A stretch of 58,970 nt of DNA from Streptomyces sp. AA1529 (GCF_000280905.1 NZ_ALAP01000068.1:1-58970), one strand, 5' to 3'; shown: positions 40,599 to 49,520, numbered from the stretch's first letter. Program-made: numbers and translations. Notes: a model not told the origin generated them from the sequence alone.

Positions 40599-42152
40599 CT
40601 AGACGACGATGCTGACCAGCGCCGCCACCGCGAACCCGGCGACCGACAGCACCGACTCCAGCACCGTCCACGAGGCGAGGGTGTCCCGCTCGGAGATGCC
40701 GAAGTACTTCGAGACCATCCAGAACCCGCCGTCGTTGACGTGCGAGGCGAAGATGGACCCCGCCGAGATCGCCATGATGACCAGCGCCAGGTGTGCCTGC
40801 GAGGGGTCGCTCTGCGCCAGCAGCGGTGCCACGATGCCCGCGGTGGTGACGATGGCGACCGTCGCCGAGCCCTGTGCCACCCGCAGCACCAGGGAGATCA
40901 GGTAGGCCAGCACGATCACCGGCAGCCCCGCGTCCCCGAACACGTCCGCGAGGGCCTGCGCGACGCCGGACCCCTGCAGGACGGCGCCGAAGACGCCGCC
41001 CGCGCCGACCACCAGCAGGATGTTGCCGACCGGCTTGAGCGAGGCGGTGGAGACCGACTCCAGCGACTTGCGGCTCCAGCCCCGGCGCAGCCCCAGCAGG
41101 TAGTAGGCCATCAGCAGGGCGACGGTCAGCGCCACGAAGGGGTGGCCGACGAACTCGATGACCGAGCGGAGCGTGGAGGGGTCGAGCGCGAGCGAGGAGA
41201 AGGTCGCCGCCAGGATGAGGACCAGCGGGGTCCCGATGATGGCCAGCACGGTCCCGAGCGCGACGGGCTGTTCCGCTGCCGCTGCCTCCCCGGCCGCGGC
41301 GGACCCGGTGCCGCCGGTGCCGCCGGTGCCGGTGCCCTCGGTGCCGGTGCCCTCGGTGCCGGTGCCGGTGCCGCGGGTGCCGGACGTCCGCTTCTCCGCC
41401 GCGACGGCGCGCTTGGCCTCCTCGGCGGCCTCCAGCATGTCCTGCGGCACCGCCACGAAGAGCCGGTTGCCGATCCACGCCGCGTACGCCCAGGCGGCGA
41501 GCACGGCGGGAATGCCGCAGACGACGCCCATCAGGATGATCCAGCCCAGCTCCACGTCCAGCAGCCCGGCCGCGGCCACCGGGCCGGGGTGCGGCGGCAG
41601 GAACGCGTGCGTCATGGACAGCCCGGCGAGCATCGGCATGCAGTAGAGGAGGATGGACTTGCCGCTGCGCTTGGCCGCCGCGTAGACGATCGGCGCCAGC
41701 ACGAAGATGCCGACGTCGAAGAAGACGGGGATGCCGAAGATCAGGCCGGTCAGCCCCATGGCGAGCGGCCCGCGGCGCTCCCCGAAGAGGCCCAGCAGCC
41801 GCGCCGAGAGCGCTTCGGCGCCACCGCTGACCTCCAGGATCGCCCCGAGCATGGTGCCGAGGCCGATGATGATCGCGACGTGTCCCAGGATGCCGCCCAT
41901 CCCCGATTCGATCATCGAGACGGCGTCGGACTTCTGGACGGTGCCGAAGAGTTCGGTGACGGACAGGCCCGCGCCCAGCCCCACCGCGATGGAGACGGCG
42001 AGCAGCGCGACGAACGGCTGGAGGCGGATCTTGATGATCAGTACGAGCAGCAGGACGATGCCGAGGGCCGCCACGGTGAGCAGGCCCCCGGTCCCGGGTA
42101 TGAGCGCGAGCAGGCCGCCCGTGTGGGGCGCCGCCTCTCCGGCGAGCAGCAT
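40599..42152 (-). CDS. GntP-family permease, candidate D-amino-acid or sugar-acid importer
   Basis: 517 residues with 12-14 membrane segments. Typical GntP stretches include LIFGIPVFFDVGIFVLAP, MLAGLSMTHAFLPPHPGP (family signature) and AGSIFASHVNDGGFWMV near the end. The GntP family imports gluconate and related acids, and includes the D-serine transporter DsdX. A cytoplasmic loop at about residues 255-285 is a low-complexity Gly-Thr tract encoded by a near-tandem GGTGCC repeat. GGAG lies five bases upstream of the ATG. It is the last gene of the kinase-IclR-RidA-GntP unit, 306 bases after ridA, so an own promoter is possible. Confidence 0.9.
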   Translation of the reverse strand: MLLAGEAAPHTGGLLALIPGTGGLLTVAALGIVLLLVLIIKIRLQPFVALLAVSIAVGLGAGLSVTELFGTVQKSDAVSMIESGMGGILGHVAIIIGLGTMLGAILEVSGGAEALSARLLGLFGERRGPLAMGLTGLIFGIPVFFDVGIFVLAPIVYAAAKRSGKSILLYCMPMLAGLSMTHAFLPPHPGPVAAAGLLDVELGWIILMGVVCGIPAVLAAWAYAAWIGNRLFVAVPQDMLEAAEEAKRAVAAEKRTSGTRGTGTGTEGTGTEGTGTGGTGGTGSAAAGEAAAAEQPVALGTVLAIIGTPLVLILAATFSSLALDPSTLRSVIEFVGHPFVALTVALLMAYYLLGLRRGWSRKSLESVSTASLKPVGNILLVVGAGGVFGAVLQGSGVAQALADVFGDAGLPVIVLAYLISLVLRVAQGSATVAIVTTAGIVAPLLAQSDPSQAHLALVIMAISAGSIFASHVNDGGFWMVSKYFGISERDTLASWTVLESVLSVAGFAVAALVSIVV

Positions 42153-42457
42153 GGGAACTCCGTTGTCCGGTACTGGGAGGGGGACTCCGCGCCGGCCCCG
42201 GACCGCGGCGGTGCGGTCGCGGGGGCCCGGTTCCCGTCCCCGCGGGTACGCCGGATCGCCCGCCCGCGGCCCGGAGGTGCCGGGGCGGGGCGGGGGTGAC
42301 CGGTGGGGTGCGGGGCGAGCGGGCGGCGCGGGGGAACCGGAGGCGCACGGCCTCCGGAACGGGGAGGGGAAGGGAAGGGAAGGGGGAGGAGGGAGGGAAG
42401 GGAGAAGCGAAGGAGCGGGAAGCGCCGGGGTGGGGGGGGAGCCCGGCGCGGCGGGGA
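42153..42457. other. 305-base gap between ridA and the GntP gene, with polypurine tract
   Basis: It holds no gene. From about 42358 to 42421 the plus strand is almost purely purine (GGGAAGGG/GGAGGAGGG-type runs), which could form a triplex or G-quadruplex on the plus strand. The minus-strand gntP transcript passes it as a polypyrimidine tract. Confidence 0.7.
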
Positions 42458-42871
42458 TCAGCCCAGGACGGCGAGCGCGTCGATCTCGACGAGCAGTCCG
42501 GCGGGCAGCCCGACGTAGACGGTGGTGCGGGCCGCGGGAGCCTCCTGGAGGGAGGCGAAGTACTCGTTGTAGATCTCGTTGAACTCCGCGAAGTGCGCGG
42601 TGTCCGTCAGATAGACGCGGATCATCATCGCGTCCTCCCAACCGGCGCCGCCCTCGGTGAGGACGGCCGCCACGTTGGCGAGGGTCTGCAGGGTCTGCTC
42701 GCGCAGCCCCGGGCCGACGGGCGTCGGGGCCGCGCCCTCGGCGGCCGGGCCGAACCCGACCTGTCCGGCGACCTGGAGGATGTTGCCCTTGCGCACGCCG
42801 TGCGAGAACCTCGCGGGCGGCGTGGTGTGGGTGGCCGGGGTGAGGGCGGTCTTGGCAAGCTTCTCGCTCAT
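42458..42871 (-). CDS. ridA: RidA-family enamine/imine deaminase
   Basis: 137 residues of the YjgF/YER057c/UK114 fold. It has GNILQVAGQVGFGP, REQTLQTLANVAAVL, and the catalytic-Arg region PAARTTVYVGLPAGLLVEID. RidA proteins hydrolyse reactive 2-aminoacrylate and other imines released by PLP-dependent dehydratases, a fit with the D-amino-acid deaminase in the divergent operon. The ATG overlaps the IclR stop (ATGA). Confidence 0.92.
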   Translation of the reverse strand: MSEKLAKTALTPATHTTPPARFSHGVRKGNILQVAGQVGFGPAAEGAAPTPVGPGLREQTLQTLANVAAVLTEGGAGWEDAMMIRVYLTDTAHFAEFNEIYNEYFASLQEAPAARTTVYVGLPAGLLVEIDALAVLG

Positions 42872-43683
42872 GGTGCGGCTCTCTTGCTGCTCGGTTGCGC
42901 GGACGGTTGGTGCTGCGGCTCCGGCTGGGGCCGCAGATGGGGCGACTGCCCGGTGTACTCGGCGCTGACGGCCTCGGCCGTCCGCCGGACGCGGGGCAGC
43001 AGGGCGAGGAGTTCGTCGGCGGAGACGACGACGTTCGGCGCGGAGACCGACATGGCCGCCACCACCCGCCCCTCGGCGCCGCGGATGGGTGCCGCGACGC
43101 AGTTGATGGACTCCTCGTGGCCACCGAGGTCGGTGGCCCAGCCCTGTTCGCGCACCGCGGCCAGTTCCGCGAGGAACGCGGCGGCGTCGGGCGTCGAACG
43201 GGGCGTGTAGCGGGGGTAGTCGAGCCGTTCGGCGACGGCGCGCCGCTCCGGCTCCGGGAGGTCGGCGAGCAGCAGCTTGGCCACGGCGGCCACGGTGGGC
43301 GCGACGGGCTTGCCGATGCGCGAGTACATCCGCACCGGGTAGCGGCTCTCGACCTTGTCGATGTAGAGGACCTCGTCCTCCTCGTGGACGGCGAGATGCA
43401 CGGTGTGCCCGCAGGCCGCGTTGAGTTCGGCCAGGTAGGGGTGGGCGATCTCGCGGACGTCGAGGTTCTCCATGGCCTGCTGGGCGAGCGCGAACAGCCG
43501 CGTCCCGAGCCGGTAGCGCTGGTCGGGCTGGCGGTAGACGATGCCGTGCTCGTGCAGGGTGCGCAGCAGCCGCAGCGCGGTGGACTTGTGCACCTCCAGC
43601 CGGGCGGCGACCTGCTCCAGGTTGGCGGGCCCTTCGGCGAGCAGCGGCAGAATGCTCAGTGCCCGGTCGACGGTCTGACTCAT
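42868..43683 (-). CDS. IclR-family transcriptional regulator
   Basis: 271 residues. The winged helix-turn-helix (SILPLLAEGPANLEQVAARL, then VHKSTALRLLRTLHEHGIV) covers residues ~8-68. The IclR effector domain follows, with HTVHLAVHEEDEVLYIDKVES, PVAPTVAAVAKLLLADLP and INCVAAPIRGAEGRVVAAMSVS (Cys in the effector pocket). A Pro/Gln-rich tail of ~30 residues closes it. It is coupled by ATGA overlaps to the kinase (43680-43683) and to ridA (42868-42871). It probably binds the dyad in the divergent promoter at 45055-45071 and controls both transcripts. Confidence 0.93.
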   Translation of the reverse strand: MSQTVDRALSILPLLAEGPANLEQVAARLEVHKSTALRLLRTLHEHGIVYRQPDQRYRLGTRLFALAQQAMENLDVREIAHPYLAELNAACGHTVHLAVHEEDEVLYIDKVESRYPVRMYSRIGKPVAPTVAAVAKLLLADLPEPERRAVAERLDYPRYTPRSTPDAAAFLAELAAVREQGWATDLGGHEESINCVAAPIRGAEGRVVAAMSVSAPNVVVSADELLALLPRVRRTAEAVSAEYTGQSPHLRPQPEPQHQPSAQPSSKRAAP

Positions 43684-44906
43684 GCGGAACGCACCTCCGG
43701 CTCCTGTGCGCCGGGGCTGTCGGGCCGTCCGGCGGCTGCGGACTGGGGCCCGCTCGCCGTCCAGCCGGGGCCCAGCCGCAGTCTCCCCCACCGCTCCTCG
43801 TCCAGTGCCACCAGCCGGTCCGCGGCGGCGCGGTCGGGCGGCGCGGCCAGGTCGCCGGCGTCGGTGAGCGCCGCCGCGGCCATCAGGTGCCCGTGCCGGA
43901 CCCGGTCGCGTACCGGCAGCCCGCGCAGGGTCCCGGCCAGGAAGCCCGCGGCGAAGGCGTCGCCGGCGCCGACCGGGGAGACCACGTCCACCTCCAGCGC
44001 GGGCGCGAAGACGCCGGGTGCGTCGCCGACGAACGCGGTGGCCCCGCGTGCGCCCTGCTTGACGACGAGCACGGCGGGCTCGCGCAGCAGTTCGCGTACC
44101 GTGCCGGGGCCGCCGGTGACTCCCCATGCGGCGGCCGCCTCGTCCTCGCCGACGAAGACGAGGTCGCTGCGCCGGGCGAGTTCGAGCAGCACCTCGGCGC
44201 CGGACTCGGCCGCGGTGTGCCACAGGCCGACGCGGTAGTTGACGTCGAAGGACACCAGCGGCCGGTGCGCGGCATCCCCGCCGCCCGGGGCTTCCGCTCC
44301 GGCCGGGGCAGGCGCTGCCGTCGGTCCGCGGTCCGCGGTGGGATCGCGGTCCGCGGTCAGGGCGCGCAGCAGGGCCAGGCAGTCGGCGGAGAGGGCCGCG
44401 GTGATCCCGGTCAGGTGCAGCACCCGCCCGGCGTGCACGGCCTGCGGCGGGACGGTGGCCGGGGACATGGCGGAGGCGGCGGATCCGGCGCGGTAGTAGA
44501 GCACTTCGGACAGCTCCGCCGGGGCGGCGGCGCCGGGCACCGACGGGCTGCCGCCGGACGCGGCGGGGTCGGGGACGCCGGGGTGCGGGGCGGCGGTGGG
44601 GCGTTCGCCGTCGGTGCGGAAGTAGATACCGGTGGGCCGCCCGGGATCGCGCTCGACGGCGGAGGTGTCCACCCCGTATCCGGCGATGGTGCGGACCAGA
44701 TGGTCGCCGAAGCCGTCCGCGCCGACCCGGCTCACCCAGCGGGCGCGGTGCCCGGCGCGGGCGAGGGTGCAGGCGACGTTCGACTCGGCGCCGCCGATCG
44801 CGCGGTCGAAGGCGGGCACGTCGGCGAGCGGGCCGGGGCGGGAGGGCAGGAACGTGACCATGGACTCGCCCAGGCAGACGACGTCGATGTCGGCGGTGGT
44901 GGTCAC
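43680..44906 (-). CDS. PfkB-family sugar kinase (2-keto-3-deoxygluconate kinase-like)
   Basis: 408 residues. N-terminal VCLGESMVTFLP and GGAESNVACTLAR are typical of 2-keto-3-deoxygluconate and related kinases, and the C-terminal PfkB signature GAGDAFAAGFLAG carries the catalytic Asp. Two Ala/Pro/Gly-rich insertions (near residues 100-135 and 185-215) are longer than in the family. The GTG at 44906 is the best start; the GAGGAG upstream is 12 bases away. The enzyme should phosphorylate a keto sugar acid, which suggests that the unit handles a sugar acid as well as amino acids, or that the kinase was recruited. First gene of the minus unit. Confidence 0.88.
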   Translation of the reverse strand: MTTTADIDVVCLGESMVTFLPSRPGPLADVPAFDRAIGGAESNVACTLARAGHRARWVSRVGADGFGDHLVRTIAGYGVDTSAVERDPGRPTGIYFRTDGERPTAAPHPGVPDPAASGGSPSVPGAAAPAELSEVLYYRAGSAASAMSPATVPPQAVHAGRVLHLTGITAALSADCLALLRALTADRDPTADRGPTAAPAPAGAEAPGGGDAAHRPLVSFDVNYRVGLWHTAAESGAEVLLELARRSDLVFVGEDEAAAAWGVTGGPGTVRELLREPAVLVVKQGARGATAFVGDAPGVFAPALEVDVVSPVGAGDAFAAGFLAGTLRGLPVRDRVRHGHLMAAAALTDAGDLAAPPDRAAADRLVALDEERWGRLRLGPGWTASGPQSAAAGRPDSPGAQEPEVRSA

Positions 44907-45054
44907 GATGGGATCTGCTCCTCGCTGCGGGGTCTCGCCGGGCGGCCGGGCCGGTGCGGGAGGGGCTGTGCGGGAGGCGCTGTGCGACCCTCGGCTCCAT
45001 TGACCGGCTGTTCGGCGGGATGCTAGACAGCAACAAGCGTCATACGCAATGGTC

Positions 45055-45071
45055 GTTGCAAGATATGCAAC
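45055..45071. promoter_or_regulatory. Dyad GTTGCA-N5-TGCAAC, candidate IclR operator
   Basis: A perfect 6-5-6 inverted repeat GTTGCA-AGATA-TGCAAC stands 22 bases before the deaminase ATG in the divergent promoter of the kinase/IclR and deaminase/deacylase units. AT-rich short dyads of this kind are typical IclR targets. The IclR gene is in the minus unit. Confidence 0.6.
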
Positions 45072-45093
45072 ACCGCGAGCACAGGGAGACCGC

Positions 45094-46407
45094 ATGGCAG
45101 CCCCCGTCCCCTCCCCCGGATCCGCCGCGTCCCGGGCCGTCGCCGCGGCCGCCCGCCTCGCCGACGAGCCCGCCGACCACCGCTTCAAGGGGCTGCCCCC
45201 GAACGCCGCCGACCGCACCCTCGGGGAACTGGCCGCCGAACGCCGCTCCCTGTTCACCGGCGGCTTCACCACCCCGGTCCTCGCCCTCTCCGCGGAGCGC
45301 CTGGAGCACAACCTCACCGCGCTCGCCGACTACACCGCGCGCCACGGCCTCGCCTTCGCGCCGCACGGCAAGACCTCCATGGCACCGCAGCTCTTCGCCC
45401 GCCAGCTCCAGCACGGCGCCTGGGGCATCACGCTGGCCGTCCCGCACCAGGTGCGGGTGGCCCGCGCCTATGGAGCACCGCGGATCTTCCTCGCCAACGA
45501 ACTGGTGGACGCGGCGGCGCTGCGCTGGCTGGCCGCCGAACTGGACGCCGATCCGGACTTCCGCCTCGTCTGCTACGTCGACTCCCCACAGGGCGTCGCG
45601 CTGATGGACGAGGCCCTGCGCGGCGCCGGGGCCCGGCGCCCGGTCGAGGTGGTGGTCGAGCTCGGCGCCGGCGCGGGAGCACGCACCGGGGCCCGCACCC
45701 AGGCCGCGTGCGCCGCGGTCGCCGAGGCGGTGGCCGCGACCGGGACGCTGCGGCTGGTCGGCGTCGCCGGGTACGAGGGCGAGGTGCCCGACGCCGACCT
45801 TGTCGCGGTGCGCGGCTGGCTGCGGCAGCTGGCCGAGGTCGCCGCGGCACTGGACGCGGCGGGCCACTTCGCGGAGGCCGAGGAGATCGTGGTCAGCGCG
45901 GGCGGCAGCGCGTGGTTCGACGCGGTCGCCGACGCCTTCGCCGAGCTGCCCGAGCTGTCCGCGCCCGTGCTGAAGCTGCTGCGCTCGGGCGCCTACGTCT
46001 CCCACGACGACGGCCACTACCACCGGTTGACCCCGTTCAACCGGCACCCCGACGAGGGGGCCCTCCAGGCCGCCTTCACCCTGTGGACCCAGGTCGTCTC
46101 CCGGCCCGAGGCCGGGCAGGCGTTCCTCAACGCGGGCAAGCGGGACGCCGCCTACGACCTGGAACTCCCGCAGCCGCACGCCGTACGCGGCACCGACGGC
46201 ACGGTGCGCCCCGCCACCGGGCTCGCCGTCACCGGACTCAACGACCAGCACGCGCGGGTGCGGGTCGAGGAAGGGACAGCGCTGGAGGTGGGCGAATGGG
46301 TGGGCCTGGGGATGTCCCACCCCTGCACCATCTTCGACAAGTGGCAGGCGATCCCCGTCGTCGACGCCGACGGCACCGTCACCGACCTGATCCGCACCTT
46401 CTTCTGA
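45094..46407 (+). CDS. PLP-dependent D-amino-acid deaminase/aldolase (alanine-racemase N domain, D-serine-dehydratase-like C domain)
   Basis: 437 residues. The fold III N-terminal domain has the PLP lysine at HGKTSMAP (Lys93), and the barrel extends to GGSAWFD. The C-terminal D-serine-dehydratase/D-threonine-aldolase-like domain has the metal ligands in MSHPCTIFDKW (His and Cys). Enzymes of this type deaminate D-serine, cleave D-threonine, or act as 'amino acid deaminase'; the exact reaction is not decided. GGGAG precedes the ATG. It is followed after 13 bases by the D-aminoacylase gene. Its predicted product, an enamine, is the substrate of the RidA protein in the divergent unit. Confidence 0.9.
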   Translation: MAAPVPSPGSAASRAVAAAARLADEPADHRFKGLPPNAADRTLGELAAERRSLFTGGFTTPVLALSAERLEHNLTALADYTARHGLAFAPHGKTSMAPQLFARQLQHGAWGITLAVPHQVRVARAYGAPRIFLANELVDAAALRWLAAELDADPDFRLVCYVDSPQGVALMDEALRGAGARRPVEVVVELGAGAGARTGARTQAACAAVAEAVAATGTLRLVGVAGYEGEVPDADLVAVRGWLRQLAEVAAALDAAGHFAEAEEIVVSAGGSAWFDAVADAFAELPELSAPVLKLLRSGAYVSHDDGHYHRLTPFNRHPDEGALQAAFTLWTQVVSRPEAGQAFLNAGKRDAAYDLELPQPHAVRGTDGTVRPATGLAVTGLNDQHARVRVEEGTALEVGEWVGLGMSHPCTIFDKWQAIPVVDADGTVTDLIRTFF

Positions 46408-46420
46408 GGCCGGTGACCCC

Positions 46421-48016
46421 ATGGACACGGTCATCCGCGGCGCCCGCGTCATCGACGGCTCCGGCGCCCCCTCCTACCGCGCGGACGTCGCACTGAGCGG
46501 GGAACGCATCGCACGGATCTCCCCGGAAGGCGGACCGCGGCTGCACGGCGCCCGCGCCCTGGACGCGGACGGACTCGCGCTGGCGCCGGGATTCATCGAC
46601 ATGCACGCGCACTCGGACCTGGCGATCCTGCGCGACCCGGAGCACACCGCGAAGGCCGCCCAGGGGGTCACCCTGGAGGTGCTCGGCCAGGACGGGCTGT
46701 CCTACGCGCCCACCGACGACACCACCCTCGCGGCGATCCGGGAGGCGATCACCGGCTGGAACGGCGACGGCAGGGACATCGACTTCGACTGGCGCACGGT
46801 CGGCGGCTACCTGGACCGCATCGACCGCCAGGGCACGGCCGTCAACGCGGCCTATCTGATCCCGCAGGGCAGCGTCCGGATGCTGGCCGCCGGCTGGGAG
46901 GACCGCCCGGCCACCGCGGACGAACTGGCGGCCATGCGGCGCCTGGTCGCCCAGGGAATGGCGGAGGGCGCGATGGGCATGTCGTCCGGCCTGACCTACA
47001 CCCCGGGCATGTACGCCTCGGACGCCGAGCTGACCGAGCTGTGCCGGGTGGTGGCGGCCCACGGCGGCTACTACTGCCCGCACCACCGCTCCTACGGCGC
47101 CGGTGCACTGGAGGCCTACGCGGAGATGGTGGCGCTCACCCGCGAGGCCGGGTGCGCGCTGCACCTCGCCCACGCCACCATGAACTTCGGCGTCAACCGG
47201 GGACGGGCCCCGGAGCTGCTGGCCCTGCTCGACGAGGCGCTCGCGGACGGCGCCGACATCACACTCGACACCTACCCCTACACCCCCGGCTGCACCACGC
47301 TGGCCGCGATGCTGCCGAGCTGGGCCAACGAGGGCGGCCCCGAGGCGACCGCGGCGCGGCTGGCCGACCCGGCGACGGCGGCCCGCATCCGGCACGTGAT
47401 GGAGGTGGAGGGCGCCGACGGCTGCCACGGGGTGCCGATCGAGTGGGACACGATCGAGATCTCGGGCGTCGGCAACCCGGCGCTGGCCGACCACGTGGGC
47501 CGCACCGTCGCCGAGTCCGCCGCGCTGCACGGCCGGGAGCCGTGGGAGACGGCGCTGCGGCTGCTGGTCGAGGACCGGCTCGGCTCCACGATCCTGCAGC
47601 ACGTCGGCCACGAGGAGAACGTCCGGGCGATCATGCGGCACCGGGTGCACACCGGCGGCAGCGACGGCATCCTGCAGGGCGCGAAGCCGCATCCGCGGGC
47701 TTACGGCACCTTCCCGCACTACCTGGGGCACTACGTGCGCGAGTTGGGCGTCCTCTCCCTGGAGGAGTGCGTCGCCCACCTCACCGGCCGCCCGGCCGCC
47801 CGCCTCCGCCTCCCCGACCGCGGCCTGGTGCGGGAGGGCTACCAGGCGGACCTGGTGCTCTTCGACCCGGACACGGTCGCGGCCACGGCGACCTTCGAGG
47901 CGCCGCGCTCCCTGCCGGCCGGCATCCCGCACGTCCTCGTCGCCGGGCAGCCGGTCATCGCGGACGGCCGCCGCACGGATGTCCTCGCCGGACGGGCGGT
48001 ACGGCGGGCGGGGTGA
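46421..48016 (+). CDS. N-acyl-D-amino-acid deacylase (amidohydrolase superfamily)
   Basis: 531 residues. An amidohydrolase barrel carries the HxH motif in GFIDMHAHSDLA, further metal histidines in YCPHHRSYG and LHLAHATM, and an Asp in TGGSDGIL. The usual D-aminoacylase NCG cysteine ligand is replaced: the corresponding segment is VLGQDGLSYAP, so Asp (or Gln) takes the place of Cys. The reaction is the hydrolysis of N-acyl-D-amino acids to free D-amino acids, the substrates of the upstream deaminase. It follows the deaminase by 13 bases in one operon. The stop lies 3 bases from the convergent Uma2 gene. Cytoplasmic. Confidence 0.9.
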   Translation: MDTVIRGARVIDGSGAPSYRADVALSGERIARISPEGGPRLHGARALDADGLALAPGFIDMHAHSDLAILRDPEHTAKAAQGVTLEVLGQDGLSYAPTDDTTLAAIREAITGWNGDGRDIDFDWRTVGGYLDRIDRQGTAVNAAYLIPQGSVRMLAAGWEDRPATADELAAMRRLVAQGMAEGAMGMSSGLTYTPGMYASDAELTELCRVVAAHGGYYCPHHRSYGAGALEAYAEMVALTREAGCALHLAHATMNFGVNRGRAPELLALLDEALADGADITLDTYPYTPGCTTLAAMLPSWANEGGPEATAARLADPATAARIRHVMEVEGADGCHGVPIEWDTIEISGVGNPALADHVGRTVAESAALHGREPWETALRLLVEDRLGSTILQHVGHEENVRAIMRHRVHTGGSDGILQGAKPHPRAYGTFPHYLGHYVRELGVLSLEECVAHLTGRPAARLRLPDRGLVREGYQADLVLFDPDTVAATATFEAPRSLPAGIPHVLVAGQPVIADGRRTDVLAGRAVRRAG

Positions 48017-48019
48017 GGG

Positions 48020-48565
48020 TCACGCCTCGGCGCTGCGCACCGGGAACTCGGAGGTGTCCACGATGACCCGCTCGCCGGTGGTGAGGGACAGCGTGACGGT
48101 CTCCCCATATGCGACCTCGCGCACCTTCGAGTAGCCCGTTGCATGCGACTCGGACATCACGGTGCAGGTCCGCTTGAAGGGGTCTGCGATCACATAGCAC
48201 TCGATACCGAACCGGCCGTACTTGGCGACGTTACGCACATAGTCCTTGTCGTCGTCCGCCCGGGAAACGACCTCGACGACGAGGAGAACGTCGATGCAGT
48301 CGTAGCTGTTCTTGTGGCGCCCGGCAGCGTCCGCCACGATGGCGAGGTCCGGCGCGGCGTCGTTCTCTCCGGGGAACCGCACCAGCACGTCACCCAGGAC
48401 CCGTTCCCGGGAGATGCCGACTGCCCTGGCCGCCGCCTGCACCTCGGAGACGGTCCAGAACTGCTCCGGACTCCGCGGAGTCATGAGCACTTCCCCGTCG
48501 AAGATCTCGACCTTGTAGCCCTCGGGGACGGCTCCGCGCTCCAGCAGGTCATCCATGACTGTCAC
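48020..48565 (-). CDS. Uma2-family (DUF820) restriction-endonuclease-like protein, copy 1
   Basis: 181 residues. The Uma2 fold has KVEIFDGEVLMTPRS near the N-terminus, DVLVRFPGENDAAPDLAIVA with the acidic residue of a PD-(D/E)xK core, and LLVVEVVSRADDDKDYVRNVAKY with the E-x-V and Lys. The family is very abundant in Streptomyces and cyanobacteria and its function is largely unknown. The GTG has AGGAGGTGAG upstream. It is convergent with the D-aminoacylase with only a 3-base gap. A second member is at 56.7 kb. Confidence 0.9.
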   Translation of the reverse strand: MTVMDDLLERGAVPEGYKVEIFDGEVLMTPRSPEQFWTVSEVQAAARAVGISRERVLGDVLVRFPGENDAAPDLAIVADAAGRHKNSYDCIDVLLVVEVVSRADDDKDYVRNVAKYGRFGIECYVIADPFKRTCTVMSESHATGYSKVREVAYGETVTLSLTTGERVIVDTSEFPVRSAEA

Positions 48566-48618
48566 GGCCGCTCACCTCCTGCGCCCATGATGCGTGATCT
48601 CCGCCGCCCTCGTGGGGA

Positions 48619-49473
48619 CTACGCGTGCTGGTAGGCGACCAGCGAGATGCCCACGTAGTGGACGACGAAGGCGGCCAGGGTGAAGGAGTGGAAGACCTCG
48701 TGGAAGCCGAACCAGCGGGGTGAGGGGTTCGGGCGCTTGATGCCGTAGATGATGCCGCCCGCGCTGTAGAGCAGGCCGCCGACGATGACGCACACCATCA
48801 CCGCGATGCCGCCCTGCCGCATGAACTCGGGCAGGAAGAAGACCGCGGCCCAGCCCATGGCGATGTAGCAGGGGGTGTAGAGCCAGCGGGGGGCGCCGAC
48901 CCAGAAGACGCGGAAGGCGATCCCGAGGCCGGCCGCTATCCAGATCCCCCACAGCAGCAGGTCGCGCCGCCCGTCGGGCAGCAGCAGGATCGTCAGCGGG
49001 GTGTAGGTGCCCGCGATGATCAGGAAGATGTTGGCGTGGTCGAGGCGCCGCAACAAGGCGTTGACCCGGGGGCTCCAGTCGCCGCGGTGGTAGAGCGCAC
49101 TGACTCCGAACAGCAGGCAGGCCGACAGCGTGTAGACGGCGCAGGCGACCCGGCCGCGCATGCTGTCGGCGAGCGCGGTCAGGAACATGCCGGAGACCAG
49201 CACGGCGGGGAACATGCCCAGGTGCAGCCAGCCGCGCAGCTTGGGCTTGATGACCTGGGCCGCCGAGTGTGCCGAAGCGGACAGCTTGGCGGCGGAGAAG
49301 TGCGCGGAGGGGGACGCGGAAGGGGACACGGAAGTAGCGGCGGCAGAAGGAGCGGAAGAGGGAGAAGCGGGAGAAGAGGCCGCGGTGGAGGGCGCTTCGG
49401 GGGACGACGAGGCACCGGGAGGCGGGGAGATCACAGCGGCGGGCTCCGGGGACGGGGACGCGGAGTCAGTCAT
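48619..49473 (-). CDS. Hemolysin III (PAQR/TrhA) family membrane protein
   Basis: 284 residues. The first ~75 are a Ser/Ala/Pro low-complexity, probably disordered, extension not found in the family core. Seven membrane helices follow, with the signature sequences SALYHRGDW, LRRLDHANIFLIIAGTYTP and FHEVFHSFTLAAF (histidines that bind zinc in the PAQR fold). The role of bacterial members is uncertain (membrane homeostasis). The ATG at 49473 is 30 bases downstream of a short dyad that may be an operator. Confidence 0.9.
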   Translation of the reverse strand: MTDSASPSPEPAAVISPPPGASSSPEAPSTAASSPASPSSAPSAAATSVSPSASPSAHFSAAKLSASAHSAAQVIKPKLRGWLHLGMFPAVLVSGMFLTALADSMRGRVACAVYTLSACLLFGVSALYHRGDWSPRVNALLRRLDHANIFLIIAGTYTPLTILLLPDGRRDLLLWGIWIAAGLGIAFRVFWVGAPRWLYTPCYIAMGWAAVFFLPEFMRQGGIAVMVCVIVGGLLYSAGGIIYGIKRPNPSPRWFGFHEVFHSFTLAAFVVHYVGISLVAYQHA

Positions 49474-49502
49474 CAGGACATCGTACCCACGACACCTTCA
49501 CG

Positions 49503-49520
49503 ACCTACGCCTCCGTAGGT
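49503..49520. promoter_or_regulatory. Short dyad upstream of the hemolysin-III gene
   Basis: ACCTACG-CCTC-CGTAGGT (7-bp arms) lies 30 bases before the ATG of the minus-strand hemolysin-III gene, a position typical for a TetR-type operator. The binding protein is unknown. Confidence 0.45.
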
